DNA of 64,000 bases from Eriocheir sinensis. Its lineage: Eukaryota > Arthropoda > Malacostraca > Decapoda > Varunidae. The stretch spans positions 3,028,949 through 3,092,948 of the forward strand of contig NC_066518.1 of assembly GCF_024679095.1 (NCBI RefSeq), in the 5' to 3' direction. Made by a program: the position numbers and the translations under genes. The notes beneath the pieces are model-generated. The model ran no database searches and had not been told where the DNA came from. It worked only from the letters and a program-made list of their open reading frames with translations. Every line of letters starts with the position of its first letter. Position 1 is the first letter of the stretch. Below, one piece after another: positions 14,561 to 25,940 of the stretch.

Positions 14561-14561
14561 G

Positions 14562-14638
14562 AGTAGCGGGCTTTTTTTTTTTTATTATTGTTTCCTTGTT
14601 TTGTGCCCTTGAGCTGTCTCCTTTGTAAAAAAAAAAAA
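14562..14638 (+). mobile_element. Poly(A)-tailed dispersed retroposon, truncated copy
   Basis: CGAGTAGCGGGC, a T tract, GTGCCCTTGAGCTGTCTCC and a 13-base poly(A). It is 5'-truncated relative to the copies at 5012 and 62216 and abuts the MITE fragment. Confidence 0.8.
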
Positions 14639-15985
14639 AGTTGAGCTAAAATCGTCTTAGAATGCGGTCTTCAATACTTGTGGCTGGTTGGCTGCGAGTG
14701 TGCATAAATAAGAGTACTCATGTGTATCATTAAAAGATGCTGCAAAAATACTCTCCACTTCACACCCCTCCGCCTCTCCATCTACCCACCTGCCTCTCGC
14801 TGCTCCAGGCAACAGTCAGGTATAGCTCAATAGGTGACTCTTGAATGAGGAAAAGAAAAAGCAGAAAGATGAGGAGAAAAATATGGTGGACTCCCGGAAC
14901 TCAATTCAGGGATAAAAATATTGACTTGAATGGAGGAGGAAGCACTGCAGCGTTAGGAAAAATGGGGAAGGAGGAAAAGGATGGGGACAAATGACGAGGA
15001 AATAAGAGAGTTAAAACTGACTTCAATGGAGTTAAACGCGGAAGGTTTCCCAGCATTACCTAACAATATACAAATAGATAGATGGAAATTTAAGTCTCAG
15101 GATGCAGCCACCCCTCCTTCTTGTACTAACACCTTGGCAAACATCAAACCATGCAGGATCCTCGACTAGAAACCAAAAGCTCTGTCGCTGTGCCAACAAA
15201 GCCTCGTGTAGCGCAGTCGTAATGGCGGGAAATGGAACTATAACGGAAATGCGGGGAAGAAAGGAAAATAAAAGCTGTAGATGGTGGAGATGACGGCGAC
15301 ATAGAAACATAAGAGAAAAATAATATAGAAAAACAACCACAGACATACTAGAATCCTGGACGTCGGCCAGATAGTATTACACTGTATATCACAATGCCTC
15401 TGGGGGGGAGGGTCAGGGGTGATGAGGGTCGCAGGGTGGCGGGTGGAGGTGGCACGGGTCAGCAAGGACAAACAAACAATCCGACGAACCGATACAAGCC
15501 CCGCTGAGCCGATAACGAGGCTCTGTCAACAGGTTGGACGGGCAGGTTCCGGGAGCGTGGCGCCGGGCCTGCGAGTCGCTATCACGGGCTGAAAATTAAT
15601 CCGCGGGGTCATGCATGTGGTGGCCCCAGTGCCTTACGCCGGGGGGCCAGGGGGGAGAGAGGGGGTGGATGTGGGATCGACGGACGGATGAAAAGAGACG
15701 GATGAGATGTACGCCAGACATTTTAACCTCGTATTAGTATTTATTAAGTCACTTGGTTAGTTTGGCTTGTTAATTCCATTTTTTGGGACGGAGTAAATTA
15801 GAAGTGTTGGATTTCCACGGAGTTTAGTCGACATATTACCAAATCAGTCGTAAAAAAGTGATATGTAAAAATCAACAAAACCAACGCCTCGAAAATGGGT
15901 AAAAAAAGACTTACTGTTTATATTGTTGATAAAGACTTACAATACGTCGTTTAAATTATAAAAAAAAAATCTCGCGTTGATGTAG
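14639..15985. other. Unique sequence, no gene seen
   Basis: No repeat match. A GC-rich patch at 15530-15660 contains several CpGs and G-runs. Frames up to 96 codons overlap on both strands and carry no recognised motif. Confidence 0.4.
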
Positions 15986-16143
15986 GCGGGAATATACACG
16001 TTTGAAAGTGGGAAAAGAAGTGAAGGGAAGATGTGGACGGGTTGGGAAGGTATAAAGAGACGGGGATACAGTGAGAGGGCTGAGGGGAAGGAAAAAAAGA
16101 GGATGGAACAGATGGAGAAGTGGGGATTGACTTATTATATATA

Positions 16144-16365
16144 GGGTCGTATTTTAAAACATTTAGTCGCCCAAGTTCACATATTTGACAAGGCTTTCGT
16201 AGGAGTTTTGTGCATTTCCAGTATTAGTTCTATGACCCTGGTGGTAGTTTGACTCTTCTTCTGTACCGTGAACCTCAAGAAACACTCATTACAACCCGAC
16301 TGATTCCCTCTTTGACCTGTAGAAATAGCTGATGTGAGAAGCGAAACTGTCTTATAATATCGGCC
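16144..16365 (+). mobile_element. TA-flanked MITE, copy C (222 bp), with empty site
   Basis: Left end GGGTCGTATTTTAAAACA and reverse-complemented right end GGCCGATATTATAAGACA are imperfect inverted repeats. TA flanks both sides (16142-16143 and 16366-16367). Sister units read TTATAT-TATAGTGTCAACGG and TTATATACAGTGTCAACGG without the element, so the insertion duplicated TA. That fits Tc1/mariner-type transposition. No coding capacity. Confidence 0.88.
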
Positions 16366-16466
16366 TAGTGTCGACGGGGGGGTATACTTATAGGAGTGGG
16401 TAAAAGAGTGAAGGGGAAAAGGTGTGGTCTGGTGGGATAAATAAAATAGAAAGGGATATTGAGTGA

Positions 16467-16591
16467 AATTGACCTCTCTTTAGGCCACTCTATGCTTCTG
16501 TCTGTTGTGGGAGCGGTGAGTAGCGGGCTTTTTTTCTGCACTCTTTTAGTTGCGCTTGATCCGTCTCCTTTGTCGTAAAAAAAAAAAAAGC
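16467..16591 (+). mobile_element. Poly(A)-tailed dispersed retroposon with AGTGA target-site duplication
   Basis: Runs from AATTGACCTCTCTTTAGGCC through GGAGCGGTGAGTAGCGGGC and GTCTCCTTTGTCGT to poly(A). AGTGA occurs directly on both sides (16462-16466 and 16592-16596), and the related array unit has a single CAGTGA there. This supports retroposition of the family. Confidence 0.85.
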
Positions 16592-16930
16592 AGTGAAGGG
16601 AAGAAGAAGGGAGGAACAGAGGATAGAGGTGGGGATAGACTTGTTATATTATAGTGTCAACGGTGGGGTATACCTATTGAAGTGGGTAAAAGGGTGAAAG
16701 GGGAAAGGTGTGGGCTGGTTGGACAGGAAAAAGAGGTGAGAGGAAGGAAAGAGGGAAGGAACAGTTGGGAGAAGTGGGGATAGACTTGTTATATACAGTG
16801 TCAACGGGGGAGGTATACCTATAGAAGTGGATAAAAAAGTGAAGGGGGAAGGTGAGGGAGGACGAATGGGACAGATTAAAAAATGAGAGGAGTAAGGGGA
16901 AGGAAAGAAGAAGGGAGACACAGAGGATAG

Positions 16931-17322
16931 AGGTGGAGATAGACGTTGTTAGGAGGGCATGAGGGAAGGGAAGGGAAAGAAAAACCAGGCGAAGGGAAGA
17001 AAGAAAAAAAATAGCAAGCTTGAGAGGACTGGAAACAGGAGGGGAAGGGAGGACGATGCAGAGATTGGACAGTGAGAATCTATTTAGGCGTGAGGAAAAG
17101 TGAATTAGGGGAAAACTGGACGAGGGGCAGATAGGTTGAATGCTATATATGGATGTCGGGAATAAAAAAGTGTAGAGGTGAAATGAAAAAGAACACTGAC
17201 AGAATGGAAAACTGGGAAAAGGAGAGGAGTGAACGAGTGAAGGAGAGAAGAAAAATAAGTTAATGAACACAACATAAAATACATATATCTTGAAGGAGGA
17301 GGAAGACAGGTCGAAGGGTGGG
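16931..17322. other. Purine-rich sequence, no gene
   Basis: A/G-rich with GGGAAGG runs. The long minus-strand open frame across 16674-17675 is rich in Ser, Pro, Leu and His and comes from pyrimidine bias plus the CA tract. Confidence 0.6.
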
Positions 17323-17323
17323 A

Positions 17324-17379
<56 letters not shown>
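17323..17379. repeat. (TG)n microsatellite
   Basis: About 28 perfect TG units. Confidence 0.97.
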
Positions 17380-17382
<3 letters not shown>

Positions 17383-17899
17383 AGAGAAGAACTGCAGGTC
17401 TGATCGTGAGGAGAAGCCGATGAATTATTACGTATGAAAGGGGACATGAGAGCACTTGAACAGGAGGGAAGCGAAGGGAAGGAGGTGGAAATAGAAGCAG
17501 CGGTAGTTGGTTGTGATTGAAGGTCTGTCGGAGTGAAGGGGGCGGGGCAAGGGGCGGAGAAGTAGTAGCTTAGAGAGGGTATGAGGAGGAGGAGGAGGAG
17601 GTAGGTGGTGGAGGACGGGGTAGAGAGGGTATAGTGGGTAGTACACCTCAAGTATCGGGGTATCAGTTTCCGCACCTATTTTTAGCTTATCTGCACCCCT
17701 CCCACGCCTCTCCTTTCTCCTTCTCCTTCTTCATCTTCCTCCTTCCCCTCCGAGCCTAACAAAGCTGCACCTTCTGCCCGCCTGCATCGCCTGACTGCCT
17801 CCCTTTGCCCCTCCTTTCATAACCTCCACCTTCACCACTTCCTCAGTCTATTTCGGGCTTTTTTTGACCTTCTCCATCACCCGTGTCCTTCCCGGCAAG

Positions 17900-17902
<3 letters not shown>
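17380..17902. other. Purine-rich then pyrimidine-rich unique DNA, no gene
   Basis: GAGGAGGAGG run near 17583-17600, then a switch to CT-rich sequence at about 17695-17850. No conserved frame. Confidence 0.5.

Positions 17903-17982
<80 letters not shown>
17903..17982. repeat. (CA)n microsatellite
   Basis: About 40 perfect CA units. Confidence 0.97.
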
Positions 17983-17984
<2 letters not shown>

Positions 17985-18769
17985 AGCGCGACTCTCTTTG
18001 CTGGTCTCTCTTCTCATTATTCATGTACGACTACGTCCGAGAAATCTGAACACTCCCCGCAGATGAGCTCGCGCGCCTGTGGTCTTGGCCTCGGGTTGTT
18101 GCGGGGACACGGAGGTCACGTACGGGGCAGCCTTCGTCGGGTTTGCGGCCGCGTCTCCTCATTGGTCAGCCTCGGCCACCGTATCGTGTTCCCGGCGTGA
18201 CATAATCTCTGGTCAGCTAATCAGTTTTTTTTTGTCACGTGTCGAGGAGGGAATGGAAGGAATGGAAGTTCTCTCGTGGTTACTGACTTTTCCTTCCTCC
18301 TTTTCATTCACACCCTCATAAAGTCTATCCCCATCTCTCCCCTCTGTTCCCTTCCCCCTGCCTTCCTTCCCCTCACTGCTCTCACTTTAACTTGGAGGTG
18401 CGCCTTACATCATCATCATTTTCAGGCATTTCTATATTCCACTGCAAGACAAAACCCTTTTCCAAACGTTCTCCATCCCTGGTCGCTATAAATCGGCAGC
18501 TACAGTAAAAAAATGATCTCAAAATATCGTGTAAATAAACATTAGTTCGGTTTAAACAGCACGTTCAGGTAGTGTTTTAATTTTGAGTTAGTTTGCCCCC
18601 CCCACCACCCCCACCCCCACCACCAGAAGTCGTCGCCCTGATCCGCGTTGAGTTGGGGAGCAGAGCGAGATTGTGGCGTACTGCGTTATGTGGGCGGGGA
18701 GACACACGGCTAAGTATGTACGCACGTTCTTGATGTTTACGCTTTTTCCGCCACCTGTGAAGTCAAGGA

Positions 18770-18777
<8 letters not shown>
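17983..18777. other. Unique sequence with a GC/CpG-rich patch
   Basis: 18050-18190 is CpG-rich (GCGCGCC, GCGGCCGCG) and open in one plus frame for about 100 codons, but that frame begins inside the CA tract and shows no domain. CCCCACCACCCCCACC at 18598-18625 is G-quadruplex-prone on the minus strand. Confidence 0.4.
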
Positions 18778-18838
<61 letters not shown>

Positions 18839-19035
18839 CAAACTATTCATCTCCCGCGTACCAAGAGGGAGTAGCAAAAGGTCTCCACCCAGGCGAGCTT
18901 AATAGGAAAGGTCACACACCTCCGTCAGGGTTACGGGCGGCCGCTGCTACCCCTGATGAATGGCGCGTCGGCGGAACCTCAAAGAACCTCCAGGGATTCG
19001 AAGCCGCGCTGCCTTTGTGCCGCCGAGCTACTTAG
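18778..19035 (-). mobile_element. Probable tRNA-derived SINE (second type) with (CA)n-type tail
   Basis: Reading the minus strand from 19035: an A box-like TAGCTCGGCGG (19020-19030) and a B box GGCTTCGAATCCC (18993-19005), then a body of about 160 bp that ends at 18837 in a (TG)n tail (18778-18836 on the plus strand as CA). The body differs from the SINE at 2450. No second copy is in the window, so confidence is moderate. Confidence 0.6.
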
Positions 19036-19276
19036 CGGGGACTCAAGGGGGATTATATGTTATTCTATTTTTGCTCCAAGTGTACGATGATGGAATATCT
19101 AAAAATGTTCTCTTGTAATACCCCTCGCTGATGTAAGTAAACATAATAGGATTTACTATGATTTCCACAAAACAGTTATGAAAATAGAAGAAAGCTCTGT
19201 TACAGTGTGCCAACGTCCCTGCGGTGCCCTGAGGTGTGAGAAAGGTTTCCCGCTGCAAAGATATCTGATGGAGAGA
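19036..19276. other. Unique sequence, no gene seen
   Basis: AT-rich, without frame support or repeat match. Confidence 0.4.
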
Positions 19277-19406
19277 TTTTTTTTTTTACAACAAAGGAGA
19301 CAGCTCAAGGGCACACAAAAAAAGGAAACAATAATAATAAAAAAGCCCGTTACTCGCTGCTCCCAAAAAAAGAATCAAAAGAGGTGGCCGAAAGAAAGGT
19401 CAATTT
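19277..19406 (-). mobile_element. Poly(A)-tailed dispersed retroposon, near full-length copy
   Basis: In plus orientation: poly-T, ACAACAAAGGAGACAGCTC, AAGGGCACAC, A-rich spacer, GCCCGTTACTCGCTGCTCC, GTGGCCGAAAGAAAGGTCAA. These are the exact reverse of the landmarks at 5012-5152. Confidence 0.85.
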
Positions 19407-19669
19407 ATCATACAACATACACACCCTCGCTGCATTAACACGAGGACAAGACTGTGTGAAGGCATAATATTAGTGTTTATTTACATCAGTACATCGACAG
19501 TTATTATGCGAAGGCCCCGCCCTGCCCTGCGCCACCCTGCACTGTATTTGATGGTCTTTCAGTTATCTCATGCAAGCGTTTTTAGGAGACAGAACCCTAT
19601 TATCTCTAACATGCCCAGATGACTAGTGTTGGCAGCAGTGGTATTGCTTATATGTGCGAAGACCCCAGC
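19407..19669. other. Unique sequence, no gene seen
   Basis: GCCCTGCCCTGCGCCACCC near 19520 is a short C-rich run. Otherwise unremarkable. Confidence 0.4.
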
Positions 19670-19890
19670 CCATGGCCTCATCCTAGCCCCCGCCCCCACC
19701 CCAGCCTCAGTCCCCAGCCCTCTTCTCCATCCCCCATTCCCTCATTCCCAGCCCCACCCACGCCCCCACCCCGCCCCAAGCCCCAGCCACACCCCCTACC
19801 CCTGTTCTCGTCCCTGTCTCTTCCACTTTTCCCATCCAACCCCATCCTCAGTCCTCCACCCCAGCCCCCAGCCCCCAGCCCCGCCCTAGC
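19670..19890. repeat. C-rich CCCCAGCC/CCCCACCC low complexity
   Basis: Irregular hexamer to octamer repeats of the CCCCAGCC type. The minus strand is a G-run-rich, quadruplex-prone strand. Overlapping Pro-rich frames are artefacts. Confidence 0.88.
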
Positions 19891-20159
19891 CCGTGAGAGT
19901 CTCCACTCCGGCGTCGGGGACAACAGTTAATCATCATCCACGTGAAGTAAAAACTAACATCAAGATAAGAGAATCGCTGGACACTGGCTTCCCCTCACGG
20001 TGGGACAAAGGAGGCACTGAAGGGGCGAGACTGCTGGCGGCGGCGGCGCGGGCGCTGGCGGCAGTGTCAGGAGTCGGCAGGGGAGACAGTAGACAGAGGC
20101 CCCGTGTGATCTGACCCTGGCTAAGTGACTGTTCTCGCTAACCCGCCGCCTCCAGGGTC
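19891..20159. other. Unique sequence with a GGC-repeat patch
   Basis: CTGGCGGCGGCGGCGCGGGC at 20034-20053 forms a short GC-rich patch. No gene or promoter element recognised. Confidence 0.4.
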
Positions 20160-20529
20160 AAGGGAGAAGGGAGGAAGAGATGGGGACACACACAGTTGCG
20201 TTAAGTGCCAAGAGGGAGGGGGAGGGGGAGAGGGATAGGGAGTGGGGAGGGAAAGGGAGAGAGAAAAGAGAAAAGAAGAGAAGAGAAGAGGAGACAAGAG
20301 AAGAGAAAAGAAAAAAAGAGAAGATAGAAAAAGAAGAGAGGAGAGGAGAGGAGAGAACGAGGAGGAACAATGGTAAATAGATAATAGAAAGATACCAAAC
20401 TGAAGTAATAAATAATGGCAAGAATAAAAAGATGTGTGAAATATATGAAAAAAAATAAAAAGACGCAAAAGAGGAAAGAAGGAAAAGGAAAGTGTCACTG
20501 GAATGTTAAAATACGATGAAATGAAGAGT

Positions 20530-20584
<55 letters not shown>

Positions 20585-20600
20585 ACGATGCCACACCTGC
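20160..20600. repeat. Purine-rich GAGAA/GGGA low complexity and (GA)n
   Basis: Irregular AGAGAAGAG and GGGAGAGGG runs at 20160-20360, then A-rich DNA, then perfect (GA)n at 20530-20580. Confidence 0.9.
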
Positions 20601-20689
20601 TCTCCACTCTGCGGGGGGCCGGAGGGGGAGACAGGTGAGGGGGGGGGGGCAGGTGAGGAAGGTTTGGGTCACACCTGTCTCGCCCATTT

Positions 20690-21160
20690 CTCACCGTCGA
20701 CCCTTCCTCCCTTCCTCCCTTCCTCCCTATATCCATTTCCCTCCCTACCTTTGCACCCCATTCCTTTCTCTCCCTCTTCTTCCACCCTCCCTTCCTTTCT
20801 CTCTCTCTTTTTCCACCCCCCTTCCCTCCTCTTCTCCCTACATCCCTTTTCTTCCCTCCTTCCTTTCCCTCCCTACCTTCCCTCTCCCCTTCCTTTCCCT
20901 CCCTTCCCTTTCCCTCTCCACTTTTCCACCCCTCTTCCTTTCCCTCCTTCCCTTTTCGACCCCCTTGCTTCCCCTTCCTCCCTTTCCACCCTCTTCATTT
21001 CCCTCCCTACCTTACCACCCCCTCCCTTTCCCTCTCTCCCTTTCCACCCCCCTTCCTCTCCTTCCCGCCCTTTCCACCTCCTTCCCTTTCTCTTCCTACC
21101 TTTCCAACCCCTTCCCTTTCCCTCCCTCTCTTCCCACCCCCTTCCTCTCCCTCCGTCCCC
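20690..21160. repeat. Pyrimidine-rich CCCTTCC/CCCTCCC tract
   Basis: About 470 bp almost free of purines. CCTTTCCCTCCCTACCTT-like phrases recur every 30-40 bp but drift. The 234- and 182-codon frames across it are composition artefacts. Confidence 0.9.
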
Positions 21161-22260
21161 CTCACTGGAGCAATCGGGCGCGGGTGGGAAGTGTTTTTCC
21201 GCCTTGACTTAAGTATTTTGGCATCCGAAACTGTTAACTCAATCAACGTCTCTCCCTACCGGCCACACATCGCTCAGCCGCGCCTCATCACTCGCAACAC
21301 GCCGGGGAAGGGTATCAGGAGGCAGGGCGAGGCGTGGAGGGCGCGGGTGAAGCGTACTGAACCAGGGCTGAAGGGTATTGAAACGCGGCAGAGTTATGGG
21401 TCGTGCTAAGTCGCTACCATATCGGACAGACGCTTCCCGCCAGCCCGGCCACATCCTCACCCCCCCAGCGGCGCCAGTCAGTCAGTTGTTCCCCTCACCC
21501 CTTACCCCCCACACTTCTCTTCCTTCTTCCCCCTCCCCCCCACTCACCCTTCACTCTCACCCATCCCCCTCCATTTCGTCACCTCACCTGCTGTAACTTA
21601 TCCTTGGTCATGCATCGTCCGTGGTAACTAGTGTAATAGTTTTTGTTAGCCTCTGCAAAGTAAGAATGTAAACAATGCATATTTATTTTGCTGTCGTTAT
21701 TGAAGAGAGATGAAAATTCTGACAGTGTTTTCCAGCTTTTTTGTTTGTGTAAGTTCAGATAAAAAAAAATTGTCGGTCTGTAGAAATAATTAAAAACTTA
21801 GGCGATTTTTTTTTTCGTAGCTCAGTCATTACTGTGTCTTCCTTTTATTATCATTCACCCAACACTGTTAATCGTATCGAGAAAGGATAAGCTTCGTTTG
21901 GGTTGGGTTGGGTGGGTGAGGTGCTTGTCAGAGGCAATGCAGTGATACCTATTGTGCTCCATAAGAAAAGATTGACAGATGCGGGTATTGAAGATAACTG
22001 GATAAATAACATGTAACTGCTGGTATTCGTCATAAAATTACATGCAATAAGAAAATGTAGCCGCGGGTATGACCAATAAAATGAAATAAGTGGGAAAACA
22101 TTACTGCCACTTGACCGGCGGCTAAATATAGATTGACCGCAGATTTTTGCCAAGGTCCTTTTGTCGTTAGCTGTCGTGTGTCCTGGAGAAGAGGGCCGCT
22201 TAACTCTCCTTCAAGCCCCTTCAAGTCCCTTCAAGCCCCTTCAGCCAATGCCCCGCCCAT
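21161..22260. other. Unique sequence, no gene seen
   Basis: GC-balanced until 21600, then AT-rich. A short 11-bp tandem (CCTTCAAGCCC, four copies) lies at 22208-22243. No conserved frame. Confidence 0.45.
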
Positions 22261-22269
22261 CAGGAGTCT

Positions 22270-22710
22270 GGCAATATTGAAGGCACCGCGGCATTCCTCC
22301 CCTTGATGGCCACAATTGATGCCTGCTTACAGGTTTTATTGCCATCCCTCCTACCGTGCCTTCTTCACCCTCCTACTGTCCCCTCCTCTCTCTTGGTACA
22401 CGCTTCTCCCTCCTTCCTCCTATTACACTTTGTACCCACTGGTGTATTTTCTTCCTTGGTATAGCTTCCTCCCGTTTGACATTCTCTTCCTTTGTAGTAC
22501 TTTTATTTTTCTTGTTAGGCACTCTAGTCCCTGTTGACGTGTACCCTCCTCTCCTTCTCCTCCTTCGTTGTACCCTCTTTCTTTACTGGTACACCTTCAG
22601 AGGTCCTCTGCCTCACTCTCCTCTCCTCGTGCGCTTCTCCTCTCTTGCTAATTCCTGTTTTGTCGGTATCGTATCTTCTATCCTTCCTCCATCCGCCCTT
22701 CCCTTGCTCC
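22270..22710. other. Pyrimidine-rich degenerate sequence, no gene
   Basis: Contains distant relatives of the 70-bp array phrases (CTCCTTCC, TACACTTT, GTACCCTC). The 143-codon frame is Leu/Ser/Pro-rich and has no domain. Confidence 0.55.
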
Positions 22711-23040
22711 CTGTTAATAAGTCTCCATTCCACTTTCTCCTCTATGCTCCTTTCTCTCCTTCCTTTCTTCGTTTCCCTCCCTGTTAATAAGTCTCCATTC
22801 CACTTTCTCTTCTATACTCCTTTCTCTCCTTCCTTTCTTCGTTTCCCTCCCTGTTAATAAGTCTCCATTCCACTTTCTCTTCTATACTCCTTTCTCTCCT
22901 TCCTTTCTTCGTTTCCCTCCCTGTTAATAAGTCTCCATTCCACTTTCTCTTCTATACTCCTTTCTCTCCTTCCTTTCTTCGTTTCCCTCCCTGTTAATAA
23001 GTCTCCATTCCACTTTCTCCTTTATACTCCTTTCTCTCCG
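22711..23040. repeat. 70-bp minisatellite, about 4.7 near-identical copies
   Basis: CTGTTAATAAGTCTCCATTC starts at 22711, 22781, 22851, 22921 and 22991, exactly 70 bp apart. Copies differ by only a few C/T changes, so the expansion is recent. Confidence 0.97.
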
Positions 23041-23364
23041 TCCCCTTTCTCTCTCTCTCCCCCCCCCCCCCCTTCCGATAAGAACGTTTGGCTTCAAGAG
23101 AGACTGATGTTTCTTTGTCCGGGCCCTTCAGTTTTAATTAATCCCCAGTTATCTCTTCACTATACTTTTGCTGGAGTTCCATTTAGACGCATTCACTTTC
23201 GAGGACACTTCTTTAATAGGAGGGTGAAAAGAAGTGTTTTGTTTTGCTATCTGGACGCTAGAATTGGTGCTAAACGTATATACCTCATGTTGTATATCGC
23301 GCCACTGCATCTATTAATGGCACGGCTACCACTTAACCGAGTATTGCAGTTAGCTTAACTACCC
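23041..23364. other. Unique sequence, no gene seen
   Basis: A C12 run lies at about 23062-23073. The 83-codon frame at 23107-23358 is uncharacterised and probably chance. Confidence 0.4.
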
Positions 23365-23600
23365 AACGCCGCCATCGCGTCATTGTGTACCCTCGTAACC
23401 TTGTATCGTATTGCTGCATGGGTCTCACTTCTGTTACCGCAACCCCCGCCATCACGCCACCGAATGTCACCGTGTGTACCCTCGTATCCTCCTATCGTTT
23501 TGCCGCATCTGTATTGCTGTCACGGGTATAGCTTGAGTACACTTCTGTTACCGCAACTACCCCAGGCCCGCCATCACGCCGTCATCGCCCGTCATCCTCG
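23365..23600. repeat. Degenerate tandem repeat, about 110 bp, 2 copies
   Basis: TGTACCCTCGTA (about 23386 and 23476), ATTGCTG...GGGT and CACTTCTGTTACCGCAAC (about 23428 and 23540) recur in order, together with CGCCATCACGCC. Confidence 0.7.
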
Positions 23601-24459
23601 TCGCCCGCCCGTCGCCGCCGCTGCCACGCCGTCGGGCTCCGCTTTGATTGTGGGCCATTCGCTGGTTAGGCCGATTGACTGCACTCGTTTGTCGGCGTGT
23701 GGCTTGTTATGGCGGACGGGGAGGGTGCGGGTGGCGCGTCTTTGTGTGTGTGTGTGAGTGTGTGTGCTTTCTCGACTGTGTAGTGTTTGTCTGCTGCAGT
23801 GTCCTCTTTGCCTGTTTCATAGCATGTATGTTTATATCTAATTGTCTGTCTGTCTGCGTTCGTCGATTTTGTTTCCTTTTTGTCTAACGTGTCTGTCTGA
23901 TATGTCTGTCTTTCTCTGTGTTTATTTATTTTTGTCTATGTCTGTATCTCTCATTCTCTTTCTCATTTTATTTACCATTACATTTACCAGTGTTTCAGTT
24001 CGCTTAATATTTTCATCGTCATTATTATTCGTTGAAGTGTTGTGTTGTTGTTCTGGCTGTAACTGTTCCTTGAGTTGCTCGCGAGGTTTGAGTCCTGCAT
24101 AATTCATACCATTAAATAAGATATTAGAATAGCTGCTTGGGAAACGGTTCACCTGCTGGAGCGTTTCGGTGCAGAGTTCAGGGATTGTTATAGATAGTCT
24201 TTTTAGCTTCCTCTCCTTCCTTCCTTTTAGTTTCTTTCCTTTATCATCATAATCTTCTTCTTCATCCTCTTCTTCTTTTTCTTCTCTTCTTCTTCTTTTT
24301 ATTCTTTTTCTTTTTCTTCTTTTTTCTTTTTCTTCTTCTTCTTCTTCTTCTAACATATTTATAACCCACCTCATTTTCAAGAACGTGGCATCAGAAGTGC
24401 ACGAGACCACCAACCTCATGTATGCTGATCACATAAGAAACGAGATCGGGGGATAGGGG

Positions 24460-24464
<5 letters not shown>
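23601..24464. other. Mixed unique and (TTC)n sequence, no gene
   Basis: GTCGCC-rich DNA at 23580-23640, TGTCTG-rich DNA at 23840-23960 and (TTC)n at 24250-24352. No conserved frame. Confidence 0.5.
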
Positions 24465-24931
<467 letters not shown>

Positions 24932-25109
24932 TCACCCTTTTTCAATATTCATACTTACGATTATACTTATACGTATGACAATACTTGTATTTATGAGATC
25001 TTGTTCCATAATCAACTTGTATTTATATGTTTTGTAAATGTATAACTAATTTATTTCAGCTGTCTGCTTTCTTACTCATTATGATGGAGATACTGGTGTT
25101 TGTGGTGGC

Positions 25110-25215
25110 GATGGTCGTGGTGGTAGTGGTGAGGGGAGGGATGTTGATGTTGGTGATGGTCGTGGTGGTAGTGGTGAGGGGAGGGATGTTGATGTTGGTG
25201 ATGGTCGTGGTGTGG
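25110..25215. repeat. 45-bp minisatellite, 2.3 copies
   Basis: ATGGTCGTGGTGGTAGTGGT begins at 25110 and 25155, with a third partial start at 25200. The first two units are identical. The period is divisible by three, so Val/Met-rich frames stay open. Confidence 0.95.
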
Positions 25216-25852
25216 TGTTGGCGGTGTTGAGTGTAATAATAGACGTTCAAAATTTTGTGTTATGATTGGTTACGAGTGGCATCCAGCTCTGGTCGTGGAG
25301 TTCACTGAAGGGGAAGAGAGAGGGATGGAGGAGGGGAGGAGGAAAAAACAGCCTATGAAAAATTGACTTGTCTGTAATTGTAAATGTGAGAGAGATATAA
25401 ACGGACTCATTGTAAAAATAAAAAAATAGAAAGTAGTATTAGAAGTCGTAGTAGTAGTAGTAGTAGTTAGTATTTCAAGCACACACAACGGGAAAGAGCG
25501 GAAAGATACGGAAGAAGGGGAAAAAACGAGGAACAAGTGGGAAGGATTGCCCAGAAATCTCATAATGGGTGAATTGGTAAGAGGCTCATTAAGTCACACT
25601 GGGCTGGGTGTGTAATACTGGGGATTCGATGAAGCGGGAATGTTGGGTAATAGTTTAAGAATCTTTGTGTTGGGGGTAGTGCATGGGGGGATTGAACTGA
25701 AATTTGGGGTGATACTTCGGGTGTTGGGGGCGCGCTGGGGCTGTTGAAGCTTGATATCGCATTGGGGAGTGTCAGATTTGTTTGAGAATGCACAACGTGG
25801 GTCTATATTGGGAACGATGTTTTGAAGAAATAACAATAATAATAACAATACT
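25216..25852. other. Unique sequence, no gene seen
   Basis: Contains (GTA)n at 25447-25467. No supported frame. Confidence 0.45.
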
Positions 25853-25853
25853 T

Positions 25854-25910
<57 letters not shown>

Positions 25911-25940
25911 TGTTAATAATACCAATAATAATAATAATAT
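25853..25940. repeat. (CTA)n and (AAT)n trinucleotide repeats
   Basis: About 19 CTA units at 25853-25910, then AAT repeats. Confidence 0.96.

Larger units (their letters stand above)
15990..16930. repeat. ~150-bp tandem array (about 4-5 units) hosting two insertions
   Basis: Each unit carries GTATACCTAT...AAGTGGGTAAAAGGGTGAA...GGAAGGAA...GGGGATAGACTTGTTATAT...AGTGTCAACGG. Units are interrupted at 16144-16365 by a MITE and at 16467-16591 by a retroposon; the intact units supply empty-site sequence for both. Confidence 0.88.

Noticed and set aside
16674..17675. A 333-codon minus-strand protein
   Set aside because: The frame crosses a tandem array and a CA microsatellite. Residue content (Ser, Pro, Leu, His) follows pyrimidine bias.
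20503..21207. Proline/serine-rich 234-codon protein
   Set aside because: It begins in a GA microsatellite and continues through a pure pyrimidine tract, and a second frame is equally open.
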